In this document: piece after piece, positions 8,542 to 16,876 of the stretch | How the letters are laid out: the number at the start of each line of letters is the position of its first letter | How positions within the stretch are numbered: the first letter of the stretch is position 1 | Source: Micromonospora lupini | GTDB taxonomy: Bacteria; Actinomycetota; Actinomycetes; Mycobacteriales; Micromonosporaceae | DNA length: 64,000 nt | Assembly (NCBI RefSeq): GCF_026342015.1 | Contig: NZ_JAPENL010000001.1 | Location: 992,001 to 1,056,000, forward strand | Reading direction: 5' to 3' | The notes under the pieces: model-generated | The model's input: the letters and a program-made list of their open reading frames with translations, nothing else | Database searches by the model: none | What the model was told of the DNA's origin: nothing | Program-made: the position numbers and the translations under genes

Positions 8542-9650
8542 GCCCCCACCCCCTGTGGCGCGGCCGCCGCGGCGGCCAGTTCCCGCTCCTTGGCCTCGTA
8601 CAGCGCCTTGATGTTGCCGCTGCCGAAGCCGCTCGCCCCGCGCCGCTCGATCAGTTCCAGGAAGAGCGTGCGGCGCACGTGCATCGACTCGGCGAAGATC
8701 TGCAACAACTGGCCGCCGTGATCGGAGTCGACCAGAACCCCCAGCTCGCGCAGCCGCTCCAGCGGCGCGTCCACCCGGCCGACCCGCGCCTCCAGGGCGT
8801 CGTAGTAGCTGGCGGGGGTGCCGGCGAAGCGGACCCCGCGCCGGCCCAGCGACTCCACGGCGGCGACGATGTCGTCGGTACGCAGCCCCAGGTGCTGCAC
8901 TCCCCCACCGGCGTGCTGGTCGAGGAACGCGTCGATCTGCCCCGGCCGGCGGGCCCGGTCGGGTTCCAGCAGCACCACGGTGACCTGGCCGGACGGGCTC
9001 TGCACCACCTTGGAGTTCATGCCCTGCCCGTCGACCTCGATGTGCTCCTCGAAGATCTGCGCGAAGTCGAACAGCCCCTCGAAGTGCCGGACCGTCGCGT
9101 CCAGCTCACCGGGCGGCACGCAGACCGCCAGGTGGTCGACCTCGGCGAGGACCGGCTTGCCCTCGTCCGCCGTGAACGGCGTCGGTGCGATCACGCCGGG
9201 CAGGAAGTCCGAGCGGCGCCCGGTGCGCTGCACCAGGCGGTGCCGCACGTCGGCGAAGCCCTCCACCTCGGCGGTCACCACCTCGGCGTCCGCGCCGGTG
9301 AGCGTGGCCGGTGGCGTCACGCCCGTCGCACCCCGGCCCACCAGCTCGGCGTACGCCTCGGCGACGTCGCCGACCTCGACGGCGACGACCGCGATGCCGT
9401 CGCCGTGGCGCTGCACGTACCGGGCGGCCGGATGCTCGGCGCTCAGCCCGGAGGTGAGCAGCAGGCGGATGTCGCCGTGGCAGAGCAGCAGTGAGCGCTG
9501 CCCGGTCAGCCCGGTCTCCGGGCCACCCTGGCCGCAGATCTGGAAACCGACTGCGGTGCTGAAGTAGAAGGCCGCCTGCCGGGCGTCGCCTACGTAGAGT
9601 TCGATGTGGTCGATCCCACGGATGTCCATCTTCTCAGTGCCCTTCCCCAT
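8538..9650 (-). CDS. hmaS: 4-Hydroxymandelate synthase (HPPD family)
   Basis: This 370-residue vicinal-oxygen-chelate enzyme converts 4-hydroxyphenylpyruvate, O2 and Fe(II). The iron ligands are His173 (VDHLAV), His253 (VQHLGL) and Glu332 (LFLELIERRG). HPPD enzymes carry Phe in the C-terminal GNF motif, and this protein has Ile347 (GFGSGNIKALYEA). It also has VVLLEPD where HPPDs have P-I/L-N-E-P. Both traits match hydroxymandelate synthases of glycopeptide-type clusters, and exchanging the equivalent Phe for Ile is known to shift HPPD toward hydroxymandelate. No hydroxymandelate oxidase or HpgT aminotransferase is in the window, so free hydroxyphenylglycine is not an obvious end product. Met8 is an alternative start. 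Confidence 0.82.
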   Translation of the reverse strand: MGKGTEKMDIRGIDHIELYVGDARQAAFYFSTAVGFQICGQGGPETGLTGQRSLLLCHGDIRLLLTSGLSAEHPAARYVQRHGDGIAVVAVEVGDVAEAYAELVGRGATGVTPPATLTGADAEVVTAEVEGFADVRHRLVQRTGRRSDFLPGVIAPTPFTADEGKPVLAEVDHLAVCVPPGELDATVRHFEGLFDFAQIFEEHIEVDGQGMNSKVVQSPSGQVTVVLLEPDRARRPGQIDAFLDQHAGGGVQHLGLRTDDIVAAVESLGRRGVRFAGTPASYYDALEARVGRVDAPLERLRELGVLVDSDHGGQLLQIFAESMHVRRTLFLELIERRGASGFGSGNIKALYEAKERELAAAAAAPQGVGA

Positions 9651-9702
9651 GCTTCCCCCCGTGTTGCCGTCCGGACGCCCCCCGTCCGGGATGCCGCGTC
9701 GC

Positions 9703-10941
9703 TCACCTCCTCGGCTCGGCGACCCGCGCGAGCAGCAGGCTCACGTTCTGGCCGCCGAACCCGAACGAGTTGGTGAGCGCGTACTCCGGGTCGGCCTTGC
9801 GGGGCGTGCCACGGATGTGGTCCGCCGGGCAGGCCGGGTCCGGATCGTCGAGGTGGTACGTCGGTGGCAGCAGCCCTCGACCGAGCGCCAGCGCGGTCAC
9901 CGCCACCTCCAGCGCCCCGGAGGCGCCGAGCAGGTGGCCGGTGAGCGCCTTGGTGGAGCTGACCGGCACGCCGCCGTCGCCGAAGACGTCCACGAGGGCG
10001 GTGGTCTCGGCGATGTCGCCGAGCTTCGTGCCGGTGCCGTGCGCGTTGACGTAGCCGACCGCCGCCGCGGGCACGCCCGAGCTGCGCAGCGCGCCGCGGA
10101 TGCACGCGGCCGCGCCGGCGCCGTCCGGGCGGGGCGCGGTCGGGTGGTACGCGTCGGTGGTCGCGCCGTAGCCGGCCACCTCGGCGTACCCGGTCACGCC
10201 GCGGGCGGCGGCGTGCTCGGCGCTCTCCAGCACCAGCAGCGCCGCCCCCTCGGAGAGCACGAACCCGGAGCGGGACGTGTCGAACGGCCGGCTCGCCCGG
10301 GACGGGTCGTCCCCGGCGCGGGCCAGCGCCCGCGCGTTGCCGAAGGTGTCGGCGAAGGTGGGGAACAGCGGCGCCTCGCTGGCACCGCAGACCACCACGT
10401 CGGCCTCACCCGCCCGGATCAACCGGACCGCGTCGGCGACCGCCTGCGCGCCGGACGCGCAGGCCGTGCCGACCGACGAGCTGTAGCCCCGGATGCCGTG
10501 CGCGATGGCGATCCGCGCCGCCGGCATGTTCGGCAGGATGCCGGTGAGCAGGTACGGGCTGACCGCCGCGCGTCCCCGGGCGGCACGGGCGAGCACCTGG
10601 GTCTCCAGGGTGGCCATCCCGCCGACGCCGCCGACGATCACGCCGATCCGGGACCTGTCGACGTCGCGGCCCACCTCGATGCCGGCGTCGGCGAGCGCGT
10701 CGGCTGCGGCGAGCAGCGCGAGCACGACGATCCGGTCCAGCACGCGGCTCTCCGGCCCGGACACGACGCTGCGCGGGTCGATGTCCGGCAGCAGGCCGGC
10801 GACGTCAAGCGACGCGTGCGCCGGATGACCGTCGGGCGGCCGGGTCAGCCCGGACCGGCCGGTGGTCAGCGCGTCGAAGGTCTCCTCGACGCCGCGCCCG
10901 ACCGGGGTGAACAGGCCCATCCCGGTGATCAGGGCCGTCAC
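9703..10941 (-). CDS. FabF-type beta-ketoacyl-ACP synthase (operon A)
   Basis: This 412-residue condensing enzyme has a complete Cys-His-His set: Cys161 in GTACASGAQ, His301 in NAHGTGT and His336 in KALTGHLLGAS, with the family Lys331. The C-terminal NSFGFGGQN signature is present. It resembles KAS II more than the aromatic KS-alpha at 19967, so it probably condenses malonyl units with an acyl group on the dedicated carrier proteins at 14266 and 14511. No ketoreductase or dehydratase lies in this operon, so a reduced chain would need enzymes from elsewhere. It is 52 bases after hmaS and its own start lies 22 bases after the AMP ligase stop. Confidence 0.9.
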   Translation of the reverse strand: MTALITGMGLFTPVGRGVEETFDALTTGRSGLTRPPDGHPAHASLDVAGLLPDIDPRSVVSGPESRVLDRIVVLALLAAADALADAGIEVGRDVDRSRIGVIVGGVGGMATLETQVLARAARGRAAVSPYLLTGILPNMPAARIAIAHGIRGYSSSVGTACASGAQAVADAVRLIRAGEADVVVCGASEAPLFPTFADTFGNARALARAGDDPSRASRPFDTSRSGFVLSEGAALLVLESAEHAAARGVTGYAEVAGYGATTDAYHPTAPRPDGAGAAACIRGALRSSGVPAAAVGYVNAHGTGTKLGDIAETTALVDVFGDGGVPVSSTKALTGHLLGASGALEVAVTALALGRGLLPPTYHLDDPDPACPADHIRGTPRKADPEYALTNSFGFGGQNVSLLLARVAEPRR

Positions 10942-10963
10942 GACGGCCCCCCGGATCGGGGGC

Positions 10964-12580
10964 TCACGACGACGCCTCGCTCAGGTAGCGCTCGCGCAGG
11001 GCCACCTTGCGGACCTTGCCGGTCACGGTGACCGGTATGTCGTCGGAGCGCACCGGCACCACCCGGCGCAGCGTGGCGCCGACGTCGGGGCCGAGCGCGG
11101 CGCGGACCCGTTCGGTGCGGTCCTCGGTCTCGTCGGCCCCGGCGGCCAGCTCCAGCAGCACGTCGGTGACCACGCCGCCGGCCTCGGCGACGATCACCAC
11201 AGTGCAGTCGGTGACGTCCGGGCAGGTGGCGAGGATCTGTTCCTCGGACAGGGCGGTGAAGAACCGCCTGCCGTCTCCGGCGTCGACCGAGTCGACAGCC
11301 CGGTCCAGGTGGTAGTAGCGGCCGTCGGCGTCGGCGCGGACCAGGTCGCCGGTGAGGTACCAGCCGCGTTGGCGGAACCGGTAGGTGGTCACCGCGTCGT
11401 TCCAGTAGCCCCGGAACAGCGACGGCGAGTCGACGCCCAGGAAACCCACCTCGCCGACCGGCACCGGCTCGCCCTCGGCGTCGAGCACCGCCACCCGGGC
11501 GAACTCGTACGGCCGGCCGATGCAGCGGCCGTACCTGTCGGTGTCGGCGCGGTGGGTGATGTGGAACATGGAGTGCCCCATCTCGCTGGATCCCAGCCCG
11601 TCGATGAAGACCGAGCCGGGCACCCGGGCCACCCCGTCGCGGGTGACGGTGTCCCGGCAGCCGACCGCGACGAGCCGGCGGATGTGCGGCTCGTGCGAAC
11701 AGTCGCCGGTGTTGAACCACAACCGCACCGAGTCCAGGTCGTACCCGGACAGGTCGAAGCGGGCCAGCTCGGCCCAGGTGACCGAGAAACCGAACACCCC
11801 GTCGGGACGCCAGCGTTGGATGGCGTCGAGCACCCGCTCGCCGCCCTGCTCGGACAGGAGGAACATCTCCGCGCGGTTGCCCAGCGCCTGGTTGACCATC
11901 AGCACGGTGGCGGTGTGCGGCGCGGGCAGCGCGTTGAGGATCCGGCGGGTGCCCTGCGCCTGCGGCATGGTGAGCAGGTGCCGGGTGGCGGCGAAGAGAC
12001 TGGCGTGCGAGTGCAGCACCGCCTTGGGCACCCCTGTCGTCCCGGAGGTGTGGGTGATCACGATCGGGTCGTCGCTGTGGTGCCGGTAGTGCGCCGGGGC
12101 CTGCGCCGGGTCGCCCGTGCCGGCCTGCGCGGGCGTGCCCAGCAGCGGTACGCCCAGGTCGTGCCCGGAAAGCAGCGCGGTGTGCGCGTCGTCGGCGAGC
12201 ACACCGACGCCCCGCAGCCGGCGGATGTACTCGGCGGCGATCTCCGGACGGAGCTTGCCGTTCATCAGCGCCGGGATCGCCCCGAGCCGGGCCAGCGCCA
12301 GGAAGCTCAGCACCATGTCGGCGGCTGCGGTCGCCCAGACGGCGACCGGGTCGCGGGGGCGTACCCCACGCTCGTGCAGCCAGGCGACGCGGGCCGCGAC
12401 CCGCTCGTCGAGCTGGCCCAGCGTGAGCGGCGCCTCGGCCGGGTGCCCGTCGACGGCGGTGTCGAAGGTCAGGCCGGGGCCGTCCGGATCGGCGCCGTGC
12501 GCCAGCACCCGGGCCAGCATGTTGCCCGCGCCCAACTCGGTGTCGGCGGCCAACACGCCGCGCAGTCCCCTCGTCCTCAT
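10964..12580 (-). CDS. AMP-dependent acyl/aryl acid ligase
   Basis: This 538-residue ANL-superfamily enzyme activates a carboxylic acid as its adenylate. Core motifs are HTSGTTGVPK (phosphate loop) near residue 176, IDGLGSSEMGHS in the A5 position (unusual; most members have YGxTE), YLTGDLVRADADG and a C-terminal VTGKVRKVAL with the catalytic lysine. The start ATG at 12580 has a GGGGGAGGAGC ribosome site and overlaps the next upstream gene by 4 bases. It may load an aryl acid such as hydroxymandelate or hydroxybenzoate on an ACP or CoA. The divergent A5 motif prevents a confident substrate prediction. Confidence 0.82.
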   Translation of the reverse strand: MRTRGLRGVLAADTELGAGNMLARVLAHGADPDGPGLTFDTAVDGHPAEAPLTLGQLDERVAARVAWLHERGVRPRDPVAVWATAAADMVLSFLALARLGAIPALMNGKLRPEIAAEYIRRLRGVGVLADDAHTALLSGHDLGVPLLGTPAQAGTGDPAQAPAHYRHHSDDPIVITHTSGTTGVPKAVLHSHASLFAATRHLLTMPQAQGTRRILNALPAPHTATVLMVNQALGNRAEMFLLSEQGGERVLDAIQRWRPDGVFGFSVTWAELARFDLSGYDLDSVRLWFNTGDCSHEPHIRRLVAVGCRDTVTRDGVARVPGSVFIDGLGSSEMGHSMFHITHRADTDRYGRCIGRPYEFARVAVLDAEGEPVPVGEVGFLGVDSPSLFRGYWNDAVTTYRFRQRGWYLTGDLVRADADGRYYHLDRAVDSVDAGDGRRFFTALSEEQILATCPDVTDCTVVIVAEAGGVVTDVLLELAAGADETEDRTERVRAALGPDVGATLRRVVPVRSDDIPVTVTGKVRKVALRERYLSEASS

Positions 12581-13164
12581 GGTCGTGCTCCTCCCCCCAG
12601 CAGCACCGCGACCGCCTCGGTGGGCGTGTCGGGCGCCTGTTCGATCAGGACCAGCAACACCTCGTCGGCGTCGCCGTCGTCGTGCAGCAGGGTCGCCTCG
12701 GCGGTGCCGTCGGCGTACGGGTCGCCGGTCGGGCTGAGGCAGACCACCGGGCCGCGCAGCCCCCAGCGGGCGGCGATGTGCCCGGCGACGCTGTTGGGCA
12801 CGGACTGGTAGAAGAACAGCGGGCCAACCCGCCCGCCGGCCTCGACAGTGGCCCGCACGTGCTCGGCGCTCGCCCGGTCGCCGCTGGCGCTGACAAGCAC
12901 GATCGCCGTCCGCGTCCCGGCGGGCACCGGACCCGTCCCGTAACGCCGCCGCAGACACCGTTCGGCCACCGCCACCACCACCGGAGCGAACCCCGAGTAC
13001 ACGAAACCCGGGACCCCCGGCGCGTCCCCGTCCCCGTCCTCGGGCCAGCGGGCCCGCGCAAGCTCCCGCACGCTGACCCGCTGCGGTCGCGCGGTCTGTG
13101 TAGTCGTCTCGCGTTCCTGGTCGGATCCGTCCGGACCGACGGTGCGCGTTCGCGGGGTGGTCAC
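12577..13164 (-). CDS. Ketosynthase N-terminal-like protein (half-length, no catalytic Cys)
   Basis: This 195-residue protein resembles only the N-terminal half of a beta-ketoacyl synthase (Ketoacyl-synt_2 type). YSGFAPVVVAVAERCL fits the first helix, and PLFFYQSVPNSVAGHIAARW followed by GLRGPVV fits the strand-helix that leads to the active site. Where a ketosynthase would have the nucleophile, this protein reads CLSPTGDPY, and the frame then ends near residue 195 without the His motifs. It starts at GTG 13164 in a GTGA overlap with the second ketosynthase. Similar half-KS proteins accompany KS pairs in some type II systems, perhaps as a structural partner. It looks intact and translationally coupled, not decayed. 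Confidence 0.65.
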   Translation of the reverse strand: MTTPRTRTVGPDGSDQERETTTQTARPQRVSVRELARARWPEDGDGDAPGVPGFVYSGFAPVVVAVAERCLRRRYGTGPVPAGTRTAIVLVSASGDRASAEHVRATVEAGGRVGPLFFYQSVPNSVAGHIAARWGLRGPVVCLSPTGDPYADGTAEATLLHDDGDADEVLLVLIEQAPDTPTEAVAVLLGGGARP

Positions 13165-14273
13165 GGGGCGCCGACCAGGAGGGCGGTGTTGGCGCCACCG
13201 AAGGCGGCGTTGAGGGTCAGGGCGTGGGTTGCGGTCGTCCGGCGCGGACGGTCGGTGATGACGTCCAGGGGGCACGCCTCGTCCGGCGCCCGCCAGCCGG
13301 CGTTGACGGGCAGTTCGCCCTGGCGCAGCGCCAGCGCGGTGACCACCAGTTCGAGCAGCCCGGACGCCTCCAACGCGTGCCCGTGCAGCGCCTTCGTGGA
13401 GCTGACCGGCACCTGAGTGGCGTACCCGTCGAGGGCCTGGCGCAGCGCCGCCGCCTCGGCGGCGTCGCTCTGCGCGGTGCCTGTGGCGTTGGCGTTGACG
13501 TAGCCGACTGCCTGCGGCGGCAGTCCGGCCCGGCGCAGCGCGGCACGCACCGCCTGCGCCAGCCCGGTGCCGGACGGGTCAGGCTGGCAGGGGTGGAACG
13601 CGTCACCGGCCCGCCCCCAACCGACAACTGTGGCCACCGGGTCACCGCCATGTCGACGAGCCACCAGGCTGGACTCGAGCACCACGGCGGCCACGCCGTC
13701 GCCGAGCAGCAACCCGCGCCGACCCGCGCTGAACGGGCGTACCGCCCCGTCGTCGGCGAGGGCCCTGCCGGCGTCGAAGAGCGCGAACTGGTCCGGCTCC
13801 ACCAGATAACCGGCGGCCACCACCGCCCGGTCCAGGTCACCCCGGGCGATGAGGGAGGCGGCGTCGGCCACCGCCGTGCTCGCCGACACGCAGGCGCTCG
13901 TGTAGACACGGGTCGGACCGGACAGTCCGGCGCGCAGCGCGAGCTGGCCGGCGAGCGCCGCCGGGGCGGGCCCCGCGCCCGGCACCGGGCCTCCGTGCAC
14001 GGCGAGCAGCAACGCGCACCCCGCCCGGCGTACGCCGTCCAGGCCGGCCGCCGCGCAGGCCGCGTCGATCGCGGCGGCCAGTTCCTCGGCGAGCGTGCCG
14101 ACGTCGGGCAGGGTGGCGGCCACGGCGACCCGGCGGGCGGTGGTGTCGAAGCGGCGTACCGGGCCGAACGCCGGCGCACCGGCCAGGACGCCGGCGAGCT
14201 GCGCGTCCGCGCCGCGACCCAGGGCGCTTACCGCGTGCACACCGGTGAGCTGGGCGACGGGCGGCTCAGCCAT
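13161..14273 (-). CDS. Beta-ketoacyl synthase with altered active site (Cys/Asn/His)
   Basis: This 370-residue condensing-enzyme homologue keeps Cys128 (YTSACVSAS) and His299 (KALHGH). The first catalytic histidine motif, normally NAHGTGT, reads NANATGT, so Asn262 replaces His. The DNA reads cleanly through this site. A Cys-Asn-His set in a FabF-like fold could permit transacylation or condensation from a different donor, or leave a non-decarboxylating partner. It is slightly shorter than typical KAS II. I start it at ATG 14273, which overlaps the ACP stop by 8 bases; the TTG at 14288 is weaker. It may pair with the FabF-type protein at 9703 or the half-KS beside it. Confidence 0.8.
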   Translation of the reverse strand: MAEPPVAQLTGVHAVSALGRGADAQLAGVLAGAPAFGPVRRFDTTARRVAVAATLPDVGTLAEELAAAIDAACAAAGLDGVRRAGCALLLAVHGGPVPGAGPAPAALAGQLALRAGLSGPTRVYTSACVSASTAVADAASLIARGDLDRAVVAAGYLVEPDQFALFDAGRALADDGAVRPFSAGRRGLLLGDGVAAVVLESSLVARRHGGDPVATVVGWGRAGDAFHPCQPDPSGTGLAQAVRAALRRAGLPPQAVGYVNANATGTAQSDAAEAAALRQALDGYATQVPVSSTKALHGHALEASGLLELVVTALALRQGELPVNAGWRAPDEACPLDVITDRPRRTTATHALTLNAAFGGANTALLVGAP

Positions 14274-14511
14274 CTGCGGAAGCGGCAAGCGACGCCCGGA
14301 AGACCACCAGGGCGTCGTCGACGGTACGGATGCCGGCCAGGTCGTCGTCGGTGAGGTCGAGCCGACGTTCGTAGCGCTGCTCGATGAGGTGCACGAGCCA
14401 GGCGAGTTCCATCGAGCCGATCCGGTCGGGGACCTCGGCGGCGGGTTTCGCGGTGAGTTCGGCGAGCATGGTCAGCAGGTCAGCTCGCCCCAGGTCGGGC
14501 TGACCGGGCAT
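14266..14511 (-). CDS. Acyl carrier protein 1 (operon A)
   Basis: This 81-residue carrier protein's phosphopantetheine attachment serine is in RIGSMELAWLVHLIE (about Ser33), a variant of the usual D-S-L/M motif with Gly in place of Asp. The helical pattern and acidic C-terminal half (LDLTDDDLAGI) fit the ACP fold. It starts at ATG 14511, sharing one base with the stop of ACP 2, and overlaps the following ketosynthase. Two different ACPs in one operon suggest two carrier-bound intermediates, for example an aryl starter and an extender, or separate stages of elongation. Confidence 0.8.
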   Translation of the reverse strand: MPGQPDLGRADLLTMLAELTAKPAAEVPDRIGSMELAWLVHLIEQRYERRLDLTDDDLAGIRTVDDALVVFRASLAASADG

Positions 14512-14777
14512 CAGGAGTTGTCGCTCGTCGCCTCGGCGACGCGGTCGGCGACCATTGTGGTGAACTCGCCGACCGTCATCAGGGCCAGCTTCTCCGACTC
14601 GTCGTCGGCGAACGTCAGGCCGTAGCGGTCCTCGACGCGGACGGACAGGTCGGCCAGGGCAAGCGATTCCAGGTCGACGCCGGACGGGCCGAGCGTGGTG
14701 TCGTCGTCGAGCCCCTCGACGTCGTAGTTCATGTCGGCGAGCTGCTCGACGACGAAGGCACGGACCTCGGCTCTCAT
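14511..14777 (-). CDS. Acyl carrier protein 2 (operon A, first gene)
   Basis: This 88-residue acidic carrier protein's attachment serine lies in GVDLESLALADLSVRVE (about Ser37). The motif reads D-L-E-S-L, a two-residue variant of the usual D-S-L. The start at ATG 14777 is preceded by AGAGAGGGT. It is the first gene of an apparently continuous minus-strand operon of twelve genes ending at the ATP-grasp ligase. Its start lies only 15 bases from the GTG of the divergent PPTase, so the promoters of both must overlap coding sequence. Confidence 0.85.
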   Translation of the reverse strand: MRAEVRAFVVEQLADMNYDVEGLDDDTTLGPSGVDLESLALADLSVRVEDRYGLTFADDESEKLALMTVGEFTTMVADRVAEATSDNS

Positions 14778-14792
14778 GGATACCCTCTCTGC

Positions 14793-15533
14793 GTGGGCCA
14801 ACTGACGGCGTCCGATCGGGACACCGCGTACGTGTGGGTCGGTCGGGACACCGGCGGTCGGCCGGGCCCCGCCCTGCGGTTGCTGCGGCGGGCGGGCGCG
14901 GCGCTGCTCGGTAGCGCCGAGGCGGAGGTGGTGCTGGCACACGGCCCCGCCGGCAACCCGGTCGTACGTGTCGCCGGGCCGGCGAACGCCGGGCCCGTCG
15001 AGCTGCCGGTCAGCGTCAGCCGTGCCGGTCGGATCGTGGTGGTCGCCGCCCGCGCGGCCGGGCCGGTCGGCGTCGACGTGGAGGAGGTCCGTCCGCTGCC
15101 CGCGCTCGCGCTGGCCCGCCGCTGGTTCGCGCCGGCCGAGGTGGCCTGGCTGGCCTGTCGACCCGAGGCCGGCCGGGCGGCGGACTTCCTGCGGTTGTGG
15201 ACCGCCAAGGAGGCGGTCGGCAAGACGCTCGGCCTGGGGCTGCGCGGCGGCGGGCTGCTCCGGGAGATGCCTCCGCCGGTCGGGCCCGGGCTGCCGCTGC
15301 GCCCGGTGCCCGGCGGTGAGCCCCTGCGGGTCGGTCATCCGGAGCTGGGTGGCGGTCTCGTCCTGGCGGTCGCCGTGCGGGCGGAGGACGAGGACGAGGT
15401 CGACGTCGAGGTCGTGCAGCGGGCCGCTCACGGCGTCGCCGCCGAGCGCAGCGCGTCGGTCGAGCGGACCAGCTTGCCAGTGGTGGTGCGGGGCAACTGG
15501 TCGAGCAGGCGCAGCACCCGGGGTCGCTTGTAG
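14793..15533 (+). CDS. Sfp-type 4'-phosphopantetheinyl transferase
   Basis: This enzyme would convert apo-ACPs to holo forms with CoA. The two family motifs are GVDVEEVRPL (about residue 92) and LRLWTAKEAVGKTLG (about 140), with the Asp and Glu metal ligands and the catalytic Lys present. The natural client would be the ACPs encoded around it. The start is GTG 14793, for which no ribosome site is possible next to the divergent ACP gene, so the mRNA may be leaderless; GTG 14832 is an alternative. The last about 35 codons (15428-15533) run antisense to the end of the convergent AMP ligase and do not look like PPTase sequence, so the conserved protein probably ends near 15420. Confidence 0.85.
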   Translation: MGQLTASDRDTAYVWVGRDTGGRPGPALRLLRRAGAALLGSAEAEVVLAHGPAGNPVVRVAGPANAGPVELPVSVSRAGRIVVVAARAAGPVGVDVEEVRPLPALALARRWFAPAEVAWLACRPEAGRAADFLRLWTAKEAVGKTLGLGLRGGGLLREMPPPVGPGLPLRPVPGGEPLRVGHPELGGGLVLAVAVRAEDEDEVDVEVVQRAAHGVAAERSASVERTSLPVVVRGNWSSRRSTRGRL

Positions 15534-16822
15534 CCGGCCAACCGCTCGGCGAGGAGCTTGTCCAGCATCTCCTCCGACAGCGGGCCGTCCGGCTGGACGT
15601 ACGCGGTGATGCCGTCGTCCCACACCACGACGGCGGCGGCCACGCCGGGCAGCTCGGCGACGGTGGCCTCCACCTCGGTGAGGTCCACCTTCATCCCGCC
15701 CACCGAGACCTGCGAGTCGAGCCGGCCGCGCACGGTGACCAGGCCCGAGTCGGCGTCGACGGTGCCGGCGTCGCGGGTGTGCAGCCAGCCGTCGGCCCAG
15801 CGGGTCGGATCACTCAGTCCGACGTACGGCGACGCCGGGCAGGACACCCACAGCTCACCGCCGGACGCGCGGACCTCGATGCCGGGCGCCGGGGCGATCG
15901 ACGGCCGGTGGGATCCGTGCAGGTCGGTGCCGATCACCCCGACCTCGGTCATCCCGTACATGTTGCCCAGGGGCACCCCGTACCGGTCGGTGAACGCCTG
16001 GGCCACCGCGGCCGGCACCAGCTCGCCGCCTGTGGTCATCCGCCGCAGTTGCGGCAGGGGGCCGGACGGTCGCGTGGAGGCGAGCAGACCGATGTGGAAC
16101 GGCACGCCGAGCACGGTGGCCGGCGTCGGGTCGGCGGTGATCGCGGCGAGCACGGCGTCGCCGCTGAGCCGCTGCGGCGGCACCAGCTCGACCCCGGCGT
16201 GCAGCCCGTAGAGCAGGCCGCCGACGAGCCCGAGCACGTGCACCATGGAGGGCAGCAGGATGATGCGCTCGCCGGGCAGCGCCACGCCGTCGATGCGGGT
16301 GTAGCGGCCCACCTCGGCGACCAGGTCGGCGGCGGTACGGCCGATCACCTTGGACGGTCCGGTGGAGCCGGAGCTGAGTTGGATCACGGCGTGTCCGCTG
16401 ACCGCCTGGCGGTCGGCGTAGCGGGTGACGCTCTCGGTGACGTCGACGAAGACCTTCAGCGCGCCGCCGGAGGTCCGCAGCGGCGCGATCACCACCTGCG
16501 GGGTGAGCCGGGTCAGCGCCCGGTCCACCTCGTGGTCGGTCAGCCGGTGGTCGAGCAGGATCGCCTGCCCGCCTGTCCGCCAGGTGGCCAGCAGGTTCAC
16601 CACGTACGCCAGCGAGGGCGGCAGCCGCAGCGCGGCGGCGCCACCGGGTCGTAGGCCGGCAGCGGTGAGGCGGTCCTGCGCGGCGGTCACCAGCCGGTGC
16701 AGGGTGACCCGGTCGATCGGTTCCGGAAGGCGGAGACAAACATCTGTCGGACGGCCGGAGAACAGGACGTCGTCCACCCATCCGGGGTTTTCAGCCGTAA
16801 GGTTTCCTGTCGATTGATCCAT
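15428..16822 (-). CDS. AMP-dependent ligase 2 (aryl/acyl acid activation)
   Basis: This 464-residue ANL enzyme differs from the ligase at 10964. The motifs are QLSSGSTGPSKVIG (P-loop) near residue 149, GNMYGMTEVGVIG (A5) near 287, a hinge-like RGRLDSQVSVGGMKVDLTEVE near 370, and C-terminal TTTGKLVR with the catalytic Lys. It is shorter than acyl-CoA synthetases and close to aryl-acid or carrier-protein-loading adenylation enzymes. It stands alone on the minus strand upstream of the PPTase, with its own AT-rich promoter region. It could activate the aryl starter while the other ligase activates a second acid. The first about 12 residues are variable, and ATG 16822 follows a GAGGGCGATG context. 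Confidence 0.85.
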   Translation of the reverse strand: MDQSTGNLTAENPGWVDDVLFSGRPTDVCLRLPEPIDRVTLHRLVTAAQDRLTAAGLRPGGAAALRLPPSLAYVVNLLATWRTGGQAILLDHRLTDHEVDRALTRLTPQVVIAPLRTSGGALKVFVDVTESVTRYADRQAVSGHAVIQLSSGSTGPSKVIGRTAADLVAEVGRYTRIDGVALPGERIILLPSMVHVLGLVGGLLYGLHAGVELVPPQRLSGDAVLAAITADPTPATVLGVPFHIGLLASTRPSGPLPQLRRMTTGGELVPAAVAQAFTDRYGVPLGNMYGMTEVGVIGTDLHGSHRPSIAPAPGIEVRASGGELWVSCPASPYVGLSDPTRWADGWLHTRDAGTVDADSGLVTVRGRLDSQVSVGGMKVDLTEVEATVAELPGVAAAVVVWDDGITAYVQPDGPLSEEMLDKLLAERLAGYKRPRVLRLLDQLPRTTTGKLVRSTDALRSAATP

Positions 16823-16848
16823 CGCCCTCGCCGTTCAACCCGCAGCAC

Positions 16849-16876
16849 AAATTAGGGCATAATCCCCGTTTGTGAA
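16849..16876 (-). promoter_or_regulatory. Possible promoter of AMP ligase 2
   Basis: In an otherwise very GC-rich region this short AT-rich patch reads, on the minus strand, TTCACA (16876-16871), 16 bases, then TAATTT (16854-16849). The ligase ATG would lie about 25 bases downstream. The match to sigma-70 consensus is only fair. The rest of 16823-17129 contains no gene or other motif I can support. Confidence 0.35.

Noticed and set aside
8538..9650. Annotation as tyrosine-catabolism HPPD
   Set aside because: Ile347 and the LLEPD segment favour hydroxymandelate synthase, and no homogentisate pathway genes are near.
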